The notes under the pieces are model-generated. The model searched no databases. It was given only the letters and a program-made list of their open reading frames with translations, and was not told the DNA's origin. Positions 24,032 to 36,000 of a DNA stretch of 64,000 bases are shown piece by piece. Source of the DNA: Nymphaea colorata (Eukaryota > Streptophyta > Magnoliopsida > Nymphaeales > Nymphaeaceae); contig NC_045141.1 in assembly GCF_008831285.2 (NCBI RefSeq), positions 14,120,106 to 14,184,105 on the forward strand, given 5' to 3'. Positions within the stretch are counted from its first letter, which is position 1. Every line of letters starts with the position of its first letter. Position numbers and translations under genes: made by a program.

Positions 24032-27000
24032 GTTCTCTTCTCTCCTCTCCCTTGGCTGCACGTAACAGAAGGTATCTGAATAGCTGAGGAATTTCTTCAA
24101 CTAAGAGATGACAAACAAACAGTTGTAATCCAGGGAGATGCAGGGAGAAGAGACAAACAAATGTACTCAAGCTTATGCACAAATAAACAAAAGAACAGCA
24201 ACATACCCAAGCTGCCTCTGTGAGGTTTAGGCTCAGCTCTTCACTGCATTACCATAAAAATATTTTAGCTTACAAAGAAAACAGAAAAAAAATGAAGTGC
24301 ATGGCAGACACTGAAAGAGCAACCACAAAGACAAAGTGTACCCTTACCTTTTAACCAGTCTGGATTAGGATTTGCAGCAAAGCAATCATTCTATTGACTA
24401 TGCATTCTCATATGCACATACCAAGAAGCTCAATTTTCTTCTTTATGGATTATGTATGTAAGCTTGCAATACATAGTTTGAAGGAGAAATGCAAAATGTG
24501 AAGAAACAAGGGAAAGGGGATTTTTAGACAGCAAGGGTTCCATCAGGTTGAGAGTCATGCAAATTATGGCTGCATGATCTCTTTCAAAAGAGATTATTTT
24601 AAAGTACAGAAAATGTCATCATTCATCAAGCAAAGCAGATACAAACACATACATACGCATGTGTGCACACTTGCAGACACACACATGGATGTATCTGCTA
24701 TTAAGAATTCATTGTTAAGATGTGTTTATATTCAGTTTTAGGTTTAAGAGGGTACTTTTGTAATAACATTTCCTTTAGATGGTTCTCTTGTATCTTCTCA
24801 CTCTCCTCTAGTTTATATAAAGAGGAGTTAGGGCAGATTTCGAGGTTAATCAAAACATAATCCTTTCTAAGATTTATCATGGTATCAGAGCTCCAGCCGC
24901 CTCCTCCTCCTCAGCGCGTCGTCGCCGATTGAGCGGCGCCACCCGCCGCCTGATCGGCGTCAGCTGCCATCTCGCTCGCCGCTGCCATTCCGCCCGCCGC
25001 TGTCTGCACTCGTCTCCCGCCGCTCGCCTGCGCTCGTCTCGCAGAGTCGCCGTCTCTGCCTGCACTCACCTCCCGCAGCGTCGTCTGCGCTCGTCTCGCA
25101 GAGTCGCCCGCCGCCGCCGTGTCCTTTTTTCTTCACTGCTGCTCCACCGCTGCTCCGCCGCTGCTCTGCACGCTGATCTTCTTCTCAGCGTCTTCGCTGT
25201 CGTCTCTGGTATCTCTCTCTTCGTTCTTCTTCGTCGGCTTGTGTCTGATCAGCGTTGTCAGCTCTGTTGTTGCCTCTTCCAGCCGATCAGACTTATGGAT
25301 TACTTCGTGCGTTTGACTGCATATTGCTTGATGATCAGCATGTTGTCTTTACATATGTGATTGTATTTTTTTTTTGTCTGTCCTCCTTTGTGTTGAAAGA
25401 TGTCTGAAATTAGCAGTGGAGCTAATACCTCTTCCTTTGTATCGTCGGGAGAGATGAAGAGTTCCCCATTTTCCAGCATTATCACCAAAATGGATGGGGG
25501 TAATTACGAGATGTGGGCCATGCAAGTAAAAAGAACCTTGATCGCTCATGAGAAGGAACATCTCATATTGGAGCCCGAGCCCGTACAGAAGGTAGGAAAA
25601 TATACTACTTGGTTTAAAGATAATTCGTTGGTTATGGTATGGATTGTTGGTACTCTTTCTCAAGACATTGCAAATGAAGTCTTGCATAAGGAAAGTGCAA
25701 AGGATATGTGGGATTCCCTTGTAGCCACCTATTCACAAGCAAGGAATGAAACAAGAATTATGCAGCTTCATCATGATATTCATCAGATGCGACAAGATGG
25801 TCGACCTCTTCATACTTATTATTCTAGTCTCAAGTCCATGTTTGAGAGACTAAATAGCTACTTTCCTGCATGTAAGTGTGAACAACAAAAGGCATATAGA
25901 GATATGCTTATGGTAGGGGTATTTCTCTCTGGATTAGACTCTGTTTATGAATCAGCAAAGAATCAGATGCTTACTAGTCCCTCGATTCCTCCTATTGATG
26001 AGGCTTATAGTAGGCTAAGCAGAATTCCAATCCCTGCGTCGACTGTTCTTGATACCATTTCTGCTATGCTTGCTACTCGTGGCAGAGGTGGGTCCCTCTT
26101 TGCCAGAGGACGAGGATGCCGTGGTCGTGGCAATACGACTTCGCGCCCAGTATGTCAGTTTTGTCATCGCATTGGTCACACTGTGGATAAGTGTTGGCAG
26201 AAACATGGTCGTCCAGCTGTTGCAAATCAGACTGTATTTACTGATTCTCCAGAGCAGCCTAAGACTCAGCATACTGTCTCCTCTAGTGAGTTACGTGTAG
26301 ATGATATTATCTCTCAGTTGAGAAACTTGATTGGAGATAGAACTCAACAAGCTCCTGATCCGACCACCTCTACTATCACTACTGCTGCCAGTGCGTCTTC
26401 ATCTGGTATGTATTCTGACTATACTCCTGCTACTGACACTACAGATTGGCTCATTGATTCGGGTGCATCGACACATCTCTGTGGAGACAAGGCACAGTTT
26501 ACTTCTTATGTCCCTACTCCACCTGGTCGCTCGGTTATTCTAGCAGATGGCAAATATTCTCCAGTTGTTGGACATGGAGAGGTCCAACTTACTTCATCAT
26601 TGCCGTTGCAACATGTTCTTCATGCACCAGAATTCCCACATAGCCTACTGTCTATCAGTCAGATTACCAGAGATTTAAACTGTCGTGCGATATTTGACTC
26701 CTATTCTCTTGTGTTTCAGGATATACTGACGGGCAGGGTGATTGGCAGTGGCCGTGAACAGGGAGGTCTTTACAGGCTAGTGCATCTCTTTCCCTTTGCT
26801 GGGTCTACCTCTTTAGGGTCATCCTCATCCTCGGCTTATACTTGGCATTTACGTTTTGGACATCTACCGTTTCAGAAACTGCTTCATGTTCTTCCTCAGC
26901 TGTCTCCTAAGTCTTCTTTTCAATGTGAGTCTTGTCAGTTGGGCAAACACCATCGGTCATCCTTTCCTCCGCAGCCCAGTAGAAGTAGCCATTCTGTATT

Positions 27001-30000
27001 TGAGTTACTTCATTTTGATGTTTGGGGCCCGAGTCGTACACCTGATCTTCAAGGTCATCGATATTATCATGTTGCTGTCGATGACCACAGTCGTGTTAGT
27101 TGGGTTTTTCTTATGAAGAATAAATCTGAAGTGGGTCATGTAATCAAAAATTTTATCAATGAAATTCTGACTCAGTTTGATACTTGTGTCAAAATTGTGC
27201 GCTCTGACAATGCTCTTGAGTTCTGTGCTTCCTCTTTAGAACAATTTTTCAGGGATAAGGGTATCATCCACCAAACCTCTTGTGCCTATACCTCCCAACA
27301 AAATGGGGTTGCTGAAAGGAAACACCGTCATATTCTTGATGTTGCCAGAACCATTATCATACATAGCCATGTTCCCCATTCTTACTGGGGAGATGCTGTT
27401 CTCACAGCATGCTATCTTATTAATCGTATGCTGTCATCTGTGTTGGGAAACCTTATTCCTATCTCTGTCCTCTTTCCTGACAGAGACTTGTTTTCTGTTC
27501 CACCTCGTGTTTTTGGATGTGTTGCCTTTGTTCAGTTGCTTGGTCCTGGGCGAGATAAGTTGTCTCCTCGGGCCATCAAAACGATCTTTGTTGGTTATTC
27601 CCGCACTCAAAAGGGATATCGATGTTATGATCCTTCTACTCGTCGGTATTATGTGAGTGCTGATGTTACATTCTTTGAGTCAACCTCTTTCTTCTCCCCA
27701 AATGGAACTCAATTAAGGGCGCCTGAATTGAATGATGAAGTCCATCTTCCTCTACCTCTCATGAGTTGTCCAAAACCAGTTGATTCACGTTTTGGGGCTG
27801 TCTACCAACGTCGTACTAAACCTGTTGCGCCTGCTCACTGTGCACCTGTGCCTTCACCCAGCACGCCCAAGGTAATTCCTGACACAAACTCTGCTGACAA
27901 TTCTTTATGTAATGATGACATAGGAGAATGTCACGAGCATGTTCATGCTCCTAATGAACTTGATATGCCCATTGCTCAAAGGAAAGGCAAACGCAGTTGC
28001 ACTTTGCATCCTATCTCTGGTCATTTATCCATGGATAGACTCACTCCTATGTACCGACAGTTTGTCAAGGGGCTGTCGGCTATTGCTCTTCCACAGACTC
28101 CCATGGATGCTCTCTCTGATCCAAAATGGGCCGCAGCTATGCAAGAAGAGATGGATGCTCTTCAGTCTAGAGGCACCTGGACACTTGTTACTCCTTCAGC
28201 TGATGCAGCCATTGTTGGTTGCAGATGGGTCTTTACTATCAAATACAGAGCGGATGGCAGCATTGACAGATATAAGGCTCGTCTGGTTGCTAAAGGCTAT
28301 ACCCAAACTTATGGGGTTGATTATTATGATACCTTCTCTCCTGTGGCACGACATGCTTCTTTACGGATTCTCCTTGCTGTGGCTGTCAGCAAGAATTGGT
28401 CCCTATCACAGCTTGATGTCAAAAATACCTTTCTCTATGGTGACTTACATGAAGAAGTGTATATGCAGCAACCACCAGGGTTTGTTGCTGAGGGGGAGTG
28501 TCAGAAAGTGTGCAGATTGCGAAAGGCGATTTATGGTCTGAAACAGAGTCCTCGAGCTTGGTTTCAGAAATTGTCAGAGAATATTGAGAATGAGGGCTTC
28601 AGACGTTCTTCGACAGATCATTCCCTCTTTGTCAAGAAGACTTCTACAGGTACAGTGATAGTTCTTGTCTATGTTGATGATATCATTGTTACAGGGGATG
28701 ATGATCAGGGGATTTCCAACATCAAGGATGTCCTTGGACAACACTTTGTCACCAAGGACCTTGGTGAACTACGTTATTTCCTCGGTATTGAGTTTGCCAG
28801 AAATCGAAAGGGCCTTATCATGTGCCAAAGGAAATACGTTACTGATGTTTTGCAAGAGACAGGGATGCTGGGGTGTCGACCTGCATCCACGCCTATGGAT
28901 ATCAATACCCGCTTGTATGATGATGATACTGAAGATGTTGATGCGAGACAGTATAGAGGGATTGTTGGGAAGCTCCTATACATCACTGTTACTCGACCTG
29001 ACATTGCCTATGCTGTTAGCAGAGTGAGTCAATTTATGGATAAGCCCAAGAAAGTTCATTGGGATGCTGCTATGATGATTCTTAGGTATCTAAAGAATTC
29101 ACCAGGAACGGGACTCTTCTTTCAGAATGGTACCTCACTCACTATATCTGTGTATGTTGATGCCGACTATGCGGGATGCCCCTCGGACAGAAAATCCACC
29201 ACTGGATTTTGTGTGTTTATTGGATCCAACTTGGTTACATGGAAGAGTAAGAAGCAAACAGTGGTTGCCAGATCAAGTGCAGAATCTGAGTATAGAGCTA
29301 TGGCTCAGGGTACTGCTGAAGTTATGTGGGTTAGATCCCTGATGTTGGATCTTACTGTCGAAGTGCCTCTTCCTATGCAATTGTTATGTGATAACAAAGC
29401 TGCACTGTTTATTGCTAATAATCCGGCTTTTCATGAAAGAACCAAGCATGTTGAAGTAGATTGTCACTATGCCAGAGACATGATTCAAAAGGGGTTTGTA
29501 AGTACCTCACACATTTCAACTACAGGGCAAACGGCTGATATCTTTACTAAGGCTCTTGCAAGGGGACCATTCCAAAGCTGCTGTTCCAAGTTGAGCCTAT
29601 TTGACATATACGCTCCAACTTGAGGGGGAGTGTTAAGATGTGTTTATATTCAGTTTTAGGTTTAAGAGGGTACTTTTGTAATAACATTTCCTTTAGATGG
29701 TTCTCTTGTATCTTCTCACTCTCCTCTAGTCTATATAAAGAGGAGTTAGGGCAGATTTCGAGGTTAATCAAAACATAATCCTTTCTAAGATTTATCATTC
29801 ATAACATATGGTTTAGATGTTCAGAAAAGGGCAACGTAGATAATGTGTCAAGAGCAGCTGAAACTTTTAAGTTTTAGGTTCAAATCATTTTCTTTTACCC
29901 AATCTGCTTCTTGCACAAAGTAAGTTAACAAAATTTGAGCCTTAGGTTTTACAACAAAATGAATAACTCAACATATATGATGTTTTAGTACAGAATGTAG

Positions 30001-33000
30001 TTCCAAATCTCTTGAATCCGTTTGCTTACCCCAGCTTTCTCACAGAATCTATTGCTATTCGGTTAGTCATATACTTCGGACATTTCTAATGGTCCACATG
30101 GCATCATCATCAAATCATAGTAGTGCCAGCGACTACAGTATGGCCTTCTACTAATTCATATCTGTTAGAATATCTTGTGTAAGGGAACCGAGAGTGGCTC
30201 GGTACCCTAGGCGGGTTTCCCCCTTATAATCCCACTTAGTGTTGTGTTGTTGATTAAGTGGAATATAATTCTCTCTCCTAGGGTTGCGGTTTTGCCCCTA
30301 GGTCAGAGCTTCTCCATGGTTTTTCACCTCTTCTTGAGGTTTTCCACGTATATCGCGTGTTTCTTCTCTTTTCCTCTCTTCCGTTGCATATTTCTACATG
30401 GTATCAGAGCCACCGTGTGTGGGTTTTTGCTCTGTGATCGTGCGTTTCCATCGTTTCTGCCGCTGCTCGTCTCCCGCCACCGCCGCCGCCAGTTCCAGTG
30501 CCGTCGCCGGCGTCATTTCCAGCGCCGTCGTCTTTCCTGCGTCGCCGGCGTGCGCCGTCGCCTTTCCTGCGTCGCCGGCGTGCGCCGTCACCTTTCCTGC
30601 GTCGCCGACGTCATCGTCGTTGTCGCCGCCGTCATTGCTGACGCCGTCGCCCTTCCTGCGTCGCCGCCGTCACTGCTATCACCGCCAGTAATTCTTCCGC
30701 CTCCGCTGCCTCTTGTCTGTCGTCTCTGGTGCTGGGTATTGCTTCTCTTTGGTGATTATGATGGCCGAAGCGATGACTCCCAAGATCGATGATGCCCTAG
30801 ATACGGGCAGCAATACCAAGAGCGAGAACCTGCCTGTTCAAGTCACCTCCATCCGGCTGAACAAGGACAACTATCTCTCTTGGTCTGCTGCCCTAGAAAT
30901 CGAGATAACCAGTCGTGGTCGCCTGCCCTATATTACTGGGGAGAAACCTGCACCTTCAAAAACGGATCCGCGATGGGCGACTTGGGCGTTGGAAGATAGT
31001 CAGGTGAAAGTATGGATCATTAGTTCTGTTTCCGCAGATATTCAGCCTCTGATCTTGCGTAAATCGACTGCATACGACATGTAGACTGTGCTTGCGCGGA
31101 TGTATGGGCGTAAGAAGAGAGTATTGTGTACGTACCAAATCAAACGTAGCATCTACTCTCTTAAACAGGGTGACTTGTCTGTAGCTTCTTTCTTTGCAGC
31201 CCTGAAGACTAAATGGGAGGAACTAGACTACCATGTGAATGATGACTGGCATTGTGGTTCTGATCATGCCCTGTACTGGGACAAAGAATAGATGGACCGG
31301 ACTTTTATTTTCCTTGGAGGCTTACGCGATGAATTTGAATCCATTAGGAGCCAAATTCTCAATTGTGACGAGATTCCTGGGATTGAGGAGGTGTATGCCC
31401 GGGTGGAATCTGAGGAACAACGTCGTCAAGTTATGCATATTGACTCCAGCCATGGGAGTTCCCCCTCAGCGTTTGTTAGCTGTGCCTCTGGGACTGGACT
31501 GCGTTCTATTCGACGTTGTAGTCATTGTAACAAGTTGGGGCATTCTGTGGATTTTTGTTGGGATATTCATCCTGAGAAGAGACTTGTTCGTGGTCGCCCT
31601 CCTTCTAGTCGGCGGGGTTCTTCTGTTCCTGACTCTAGTCAGGGTAGTTCCTCAACTGTTGAAAAATCAAAACTTTCTTCCGATCAAATCAAGGAATTAC
31701 AAGTTTATATCAGTCGGCTGTCTACTACGCAAGAGGAAACTTCTACGTCCGAAGGAGCTAAATTAGCTCAAGCTCTTGTAGCCACAAGCGATCAAGGTAA
31801 TCCCTCACTTGGTGATTGGATTGTTGACAGTGGGGCTACGCATCATATGATAGGGAATCCTAAGCTGTTTCAAGAATACCAATTGTCCTCAGGGCAGCAA
31901 CGCGTGTCTATGGCTGACAGGTCTTCTATTTCTGTGGCTGGAAAAGGGAGTTTGTCCTTGTTGAATAAATATCATCTTCATAATGCTCTCCATGTTCCCA
32001 ATATTCTTGTGAACTTGTTATCTGTCAGCAGTATTACCAGAGAACTCAATTGTAATCTAATCTTTTCTGCTGATCATTGTTCCCTGCAGGACTTGGTGAC
32101 GGGGAAGAAGATTGGGATTGGTTCGGCTATTGATGGACTCTACAGACTGCCTTGATCTCAGCCACTAGTGGACGGTTGTCAGGCATGGAAGACCGATCTA
32201 CCATTATGCGATGGCACGAGCGCCTTGGGCATCTCCCTTTCCAGTTGATCAAGAAGTTGCTTCCAAGGCTTTTTACTTCTGTTTCTATTGACTCTTTCTC
32301 ATGTGAAGTTTGCCAGTAGGCTAAACATATCAGGGCTTCGTACCCTATTTCTCTCAATAAAACCACTCGTCCGTTTGTTTTGGTTCACTCTGATGTTTGG
32401 GGTCCTTCGAGAGTACCCACTTGTCGTGGTTTTCATTACTTTATGACTCTTATTGATGACTACTCCCGTTGTACGTTCGTGTACCTGTTGAAAAAACGTA
32501 GTGAAGTTCCCATCATTGTCAAAAATTTTGTTGCATTTGTTGAGACTCAATTTCAGACCTCTGTTCAAGCTTTCCGCACCGATAATGCTCGAGAGTATGT
32601 CTCACAATCTATAGATGATTTCTTGAGGAGCAAGGGTAATATTCATGAGACATCCTGTAGTTACACACCTCCTCAAAATGGCGTGGCCGAACGTAAAAAT
32701 CGCCATTTATTAGAAGTCATCTGTGCCATTATGTTCCATAGGCATGTTCCTAAGCGCTACTGGGGTGATGCTCTTCTCACTAGTGCCCATCTGATTAACC
32801 GTATGCCTACTCGTGTGTTGAATGGTCGTTCTCCCTACTCTGTCCTTAGGCCCACTCATAACCCTTGGCCTCTTACTCCTCGAGTATTTGGGTGTACTTG
32901 CTTTGTTCATGACCATAGTCCAACCCTTAAGAAACTTGATCCTCGGTCCGTCAAAGCTGTCTTCTTAGGGTATTCTCCAACTCAGAAGGGATATAAGTGT

Positions 33001-36000
33001 CTTGACCCTACTACCTCCAAAATTTATGTCTCTCGGGATGTTACCTTTCATGAACATGAGGCGTATTTTCCTATGAATCCTCTTCAGGGGGAGTGTATAG
33101 GGAAAAGTGTGGAAGAGTATTCCTCAGACCAGCTGGTTCAGTTTATGGATTTTTTAGAGTACAAGGTCAGCCACAGCGTGACAGAGACAGTCAGAAGTGA
33201 TAGCGACAGCCCTGTGCAAGGGAACTCTGTGGATGATCAGCCCACAGCCCGTGATCATCTGTTCGGCCAGGTGTACATCAGAAAGAAGACAGATGTGGTT
33301 GAAGATGTTGATGTAACCAATCCCAATCCTATGAGTTCCCCGAATGACCCAAGTCCAATAGATGAAGAGCTTCCCATAGCCTTGCGCAAGGGAACCAGGT
33401 CATGTACTTCTCACCCTATTCAGAGATTTGTCTCTTATGCGAAACTTAGTAAGAATTACAAATGCTTTATTACATCCTTGTCTAAGTCTGTGATCCCCAG
33501 GTGTGTGGACGATGCCAGAGAGGATCCTAAATGGCTACAGGCCATGACAGAGGAGATGAATGCCTTGGCAAAGAACAGCACGTGGGAAGTTGTTGATATC
33601 CCCAAGGACACTCATTTAGTTGGTTCCAAGTGGGTGTTTAGTGTGAAGTACAAACCTGATGGTACTGTGGAAAGGTATAAGGCTCGCCTTGTTGCAAAGA
33701 GGTTCAGTCAGAAATATGGTATTGATTATCTTGAAACTTTTGCCCCGGTTGCCAAACTGAAAACCGTGAGAGTCATCTTAGCACTTGCTGTGCAAAAGAA
33801 GTGGAGCATGGACCAGCTTGATGTCAAGAATGCATTCTTGAACGGCCATCTAGAAGAAGAGGTCTATATGAGCATGCCCCCTGGATATGCCCAAAGCGGA
33901 AAATGTTGTCATCTCAAGAAAGCCTTGTATGGACTAAAGCAGTCTCCTTGTCACGACCCAATTTTTGACACCAAAAAATTTCTTTCATTTCTATAATAGC
34001 GGAAGCAATATTGAGTCATGACCAGAACATAAGACATTGTTTTATTTCAATAATAAAATACTTGGACCCAACAAAAATAACCACAAATCCCCAAAACCGA
34101 CGCAGTGCCCAGAATGCCAATGCCCGTCCATCACAAGACTGAGGTCGTCGCTCCAAAGCCAAAATCTATCAAGGACTACCTGTAGATATAGAAAGAAGGG
34201 TCAGAATTCCTCTGAGTATGGAAAAATCCAGCCATGTGTGGAACACGGCCCATCAAAATAATATTTGGTTTTTGTAAAACAAATATCTTCAAATCTTAAC
34301 ACATATTAGAGTAACGTCACAAGTTCAGCAACAAAACGAGGTGTGCACAACCTCCCAAAATTTCGTAGGCTTCCAACCGTGGTCCTCTGACAATGTCAAG
34401 GTCATCGTGCCGAGCAACAGAAATCCCCGTGGGCACTCACGGGCAGAACAGAACATCTCTTCACCAGGCGATCCAACGGATCGAGGGCACTTGAAGTGAA
34501 GCCTCCTGAGATATCCCAGATCGCCGCTGCAGCAGCATGGTCTCTCTAGGAACCCGGATGGAGAGACCAGGAGTCTCGCTCCCAAACAGAAACAGAACAG
34601 AATCCCGGGCCCTTGTGCCGCCAAATACCCTGTGGGCCCTCCAGTACAGCCAGAGGAGCGTGCGTCAACAGTGAGCTCAGACGCACCACTACCTCCCGGG
34701 ACAAAACCGAACACTGGGCAAAACAGAAAGCTCGCACTCGCATAAACCATCGCACAAAGACCACGTTTCGCCTTCGAATTTCAAAAGTGAGGGTTTGCCA
34801 ATGCTAGACATCGTCTAGTACCTCTCACAGAAACCGCCCGCCCTCAGGCTCGGTTTTCTAAACAGAATAATTCAGCTATTTTAAATCCTAACTTAATAGC
34901 AATAGAGCAAAACTCATCGCATCTAGAAACCTCGATTAGCAATATTATAATCCTTATTTGAAACAATAAAATTTATATTTAAATTTTCAAACGTGACTTT
35001 CCTCCTCTAATGGTTCCAAAGTTAATTTCAGAAAATCATATTTCTGAAATTTTAAACACCACAAAGAGCATCAAAAAGTAATATAACATATCATTTCGTT
35101 TTTAATTTATAAAACCCCCTTTTTGTAATTTTTTAAGAATTCAGAAGGTACCAAAACGTGATTTCTTATTAAATGCATGGTTTTTGCTGAAAATCACTTT
35201 CCTAAGCCTCTTTTTGAAGAGGTTTTCAGCAAAAACGTTGCGGCATGAACGCTTAAAAGTTATAACAGTTTTTTCGCAAATTTTGATAATAAGGTGGACC
35301 CGCTTTGTAATTTTTCATCATTGATATAAATTTGGCCCACGCTCATTTTTCTTCATTTCACGCCTGCGTTTTCTCTCTCCTCACGAGCGCCTCTTCCTCG
35401 TCTTCGTGTTCGTCCGGTGGTGGAGTCTCCACCGTGCTTCCATGACCAAAACCAGAGAGATCTCTCTCTGTCTCGCGCGAGATCGACTTTGGGTCTTCTG
35501 CTGCTATGCCCACCGGCCGTCTGACAGCTTCCGCCGCCGCCTCCTCAGCTGCTCCCCTTTTTCTCAGCACTGTCACCGTGAGAACGACGACTTCCCAGCT
35601 TTAACGGCGTCCTCACAGTCTCCCTCTCGCTGCAATAGTGAAGATCCGACAGGGAGAAGGGGACGACAGGAGGAGGACGCTGCGCTCCACCGATACCCAG
35701 TGCCTCTCTGCCACAAGCGTGGGAAAGAAGGCTGGTTTTTTTTTTTTTTCAATTCAATTCAGTATTTAGCATGCTCTATCTATAGGAAATCAAAGGTAGC
35801 TAGAAACGAAGAACATTGGTATAGCATGCGCAGATCGACTAGTATAATATGCATATAAATCGCTATCCACCGGAAATCATCAGAAGATACAAGCTACATG
35901 AACCATTCATAACTGAAAATCCCATACCTCTGAAAATCTTGGCAACTTCTGCTTCTGGTTTCTTTCCAGCAGCCACTAGCCTCCGTTCCAACAAGAGAGC

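Larger units (their letters stand above)
20749..24206 (-). other. Transporter intron (3.5 kb) with microsatellites, a tandem repeat and a solo LTR
   Basis: It lies between the NLTEAAW exon and the VSLLPPLAS exon. It holds the roughly 95-bp tandem repeats at 21419-21625, microsatellites near 21.7-21.9 kb and the solo LTR at 23836-24067. No exon-like coding was recognised in the rest. Confidence 0.7.
24713..29797 (+). mobile_element. Element A: complete Ty1/Copia LTR retrotransposon, 5085 bp, TSD TTCAT
   Basis: The LTRs are 167 bp each (24713-24879, 29631-29797), begin TGTTAAGATG and end GATTTATCA. By eye they differ at one base (T or C in AGTYTATATAAAG). TTCAT flanks both sides (24708-24712, 29798-29802). 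The primer-binding site TGGTATCAGAGC (24880-24891), complementary to the initiator tRNA-Met 3' end, starts directly after the 5' LTR. The polypurine tract TGAGGGGGAG (29621-29630) ends directly before the 3' LTR. It has one long gag-pol frame. The short LTRs would fit small-LTR Copia lineages such as Ale/Retrofit; lineage not proven. Confidence 0.97.

Noticed and set aside
24929-25360. 143-codon Arg/Ser-rich frame before element A gag
   Set aside because: Lies in the CG-rich leader with several frames open at once; no domain, and the gag start follows it.
35406-35858. 150-codon frame repeated at 53113-53565
   Set aside because: It is LTR sequence of element C, present twice only because LTRs are repeats; composition, not coding, keeps it open.
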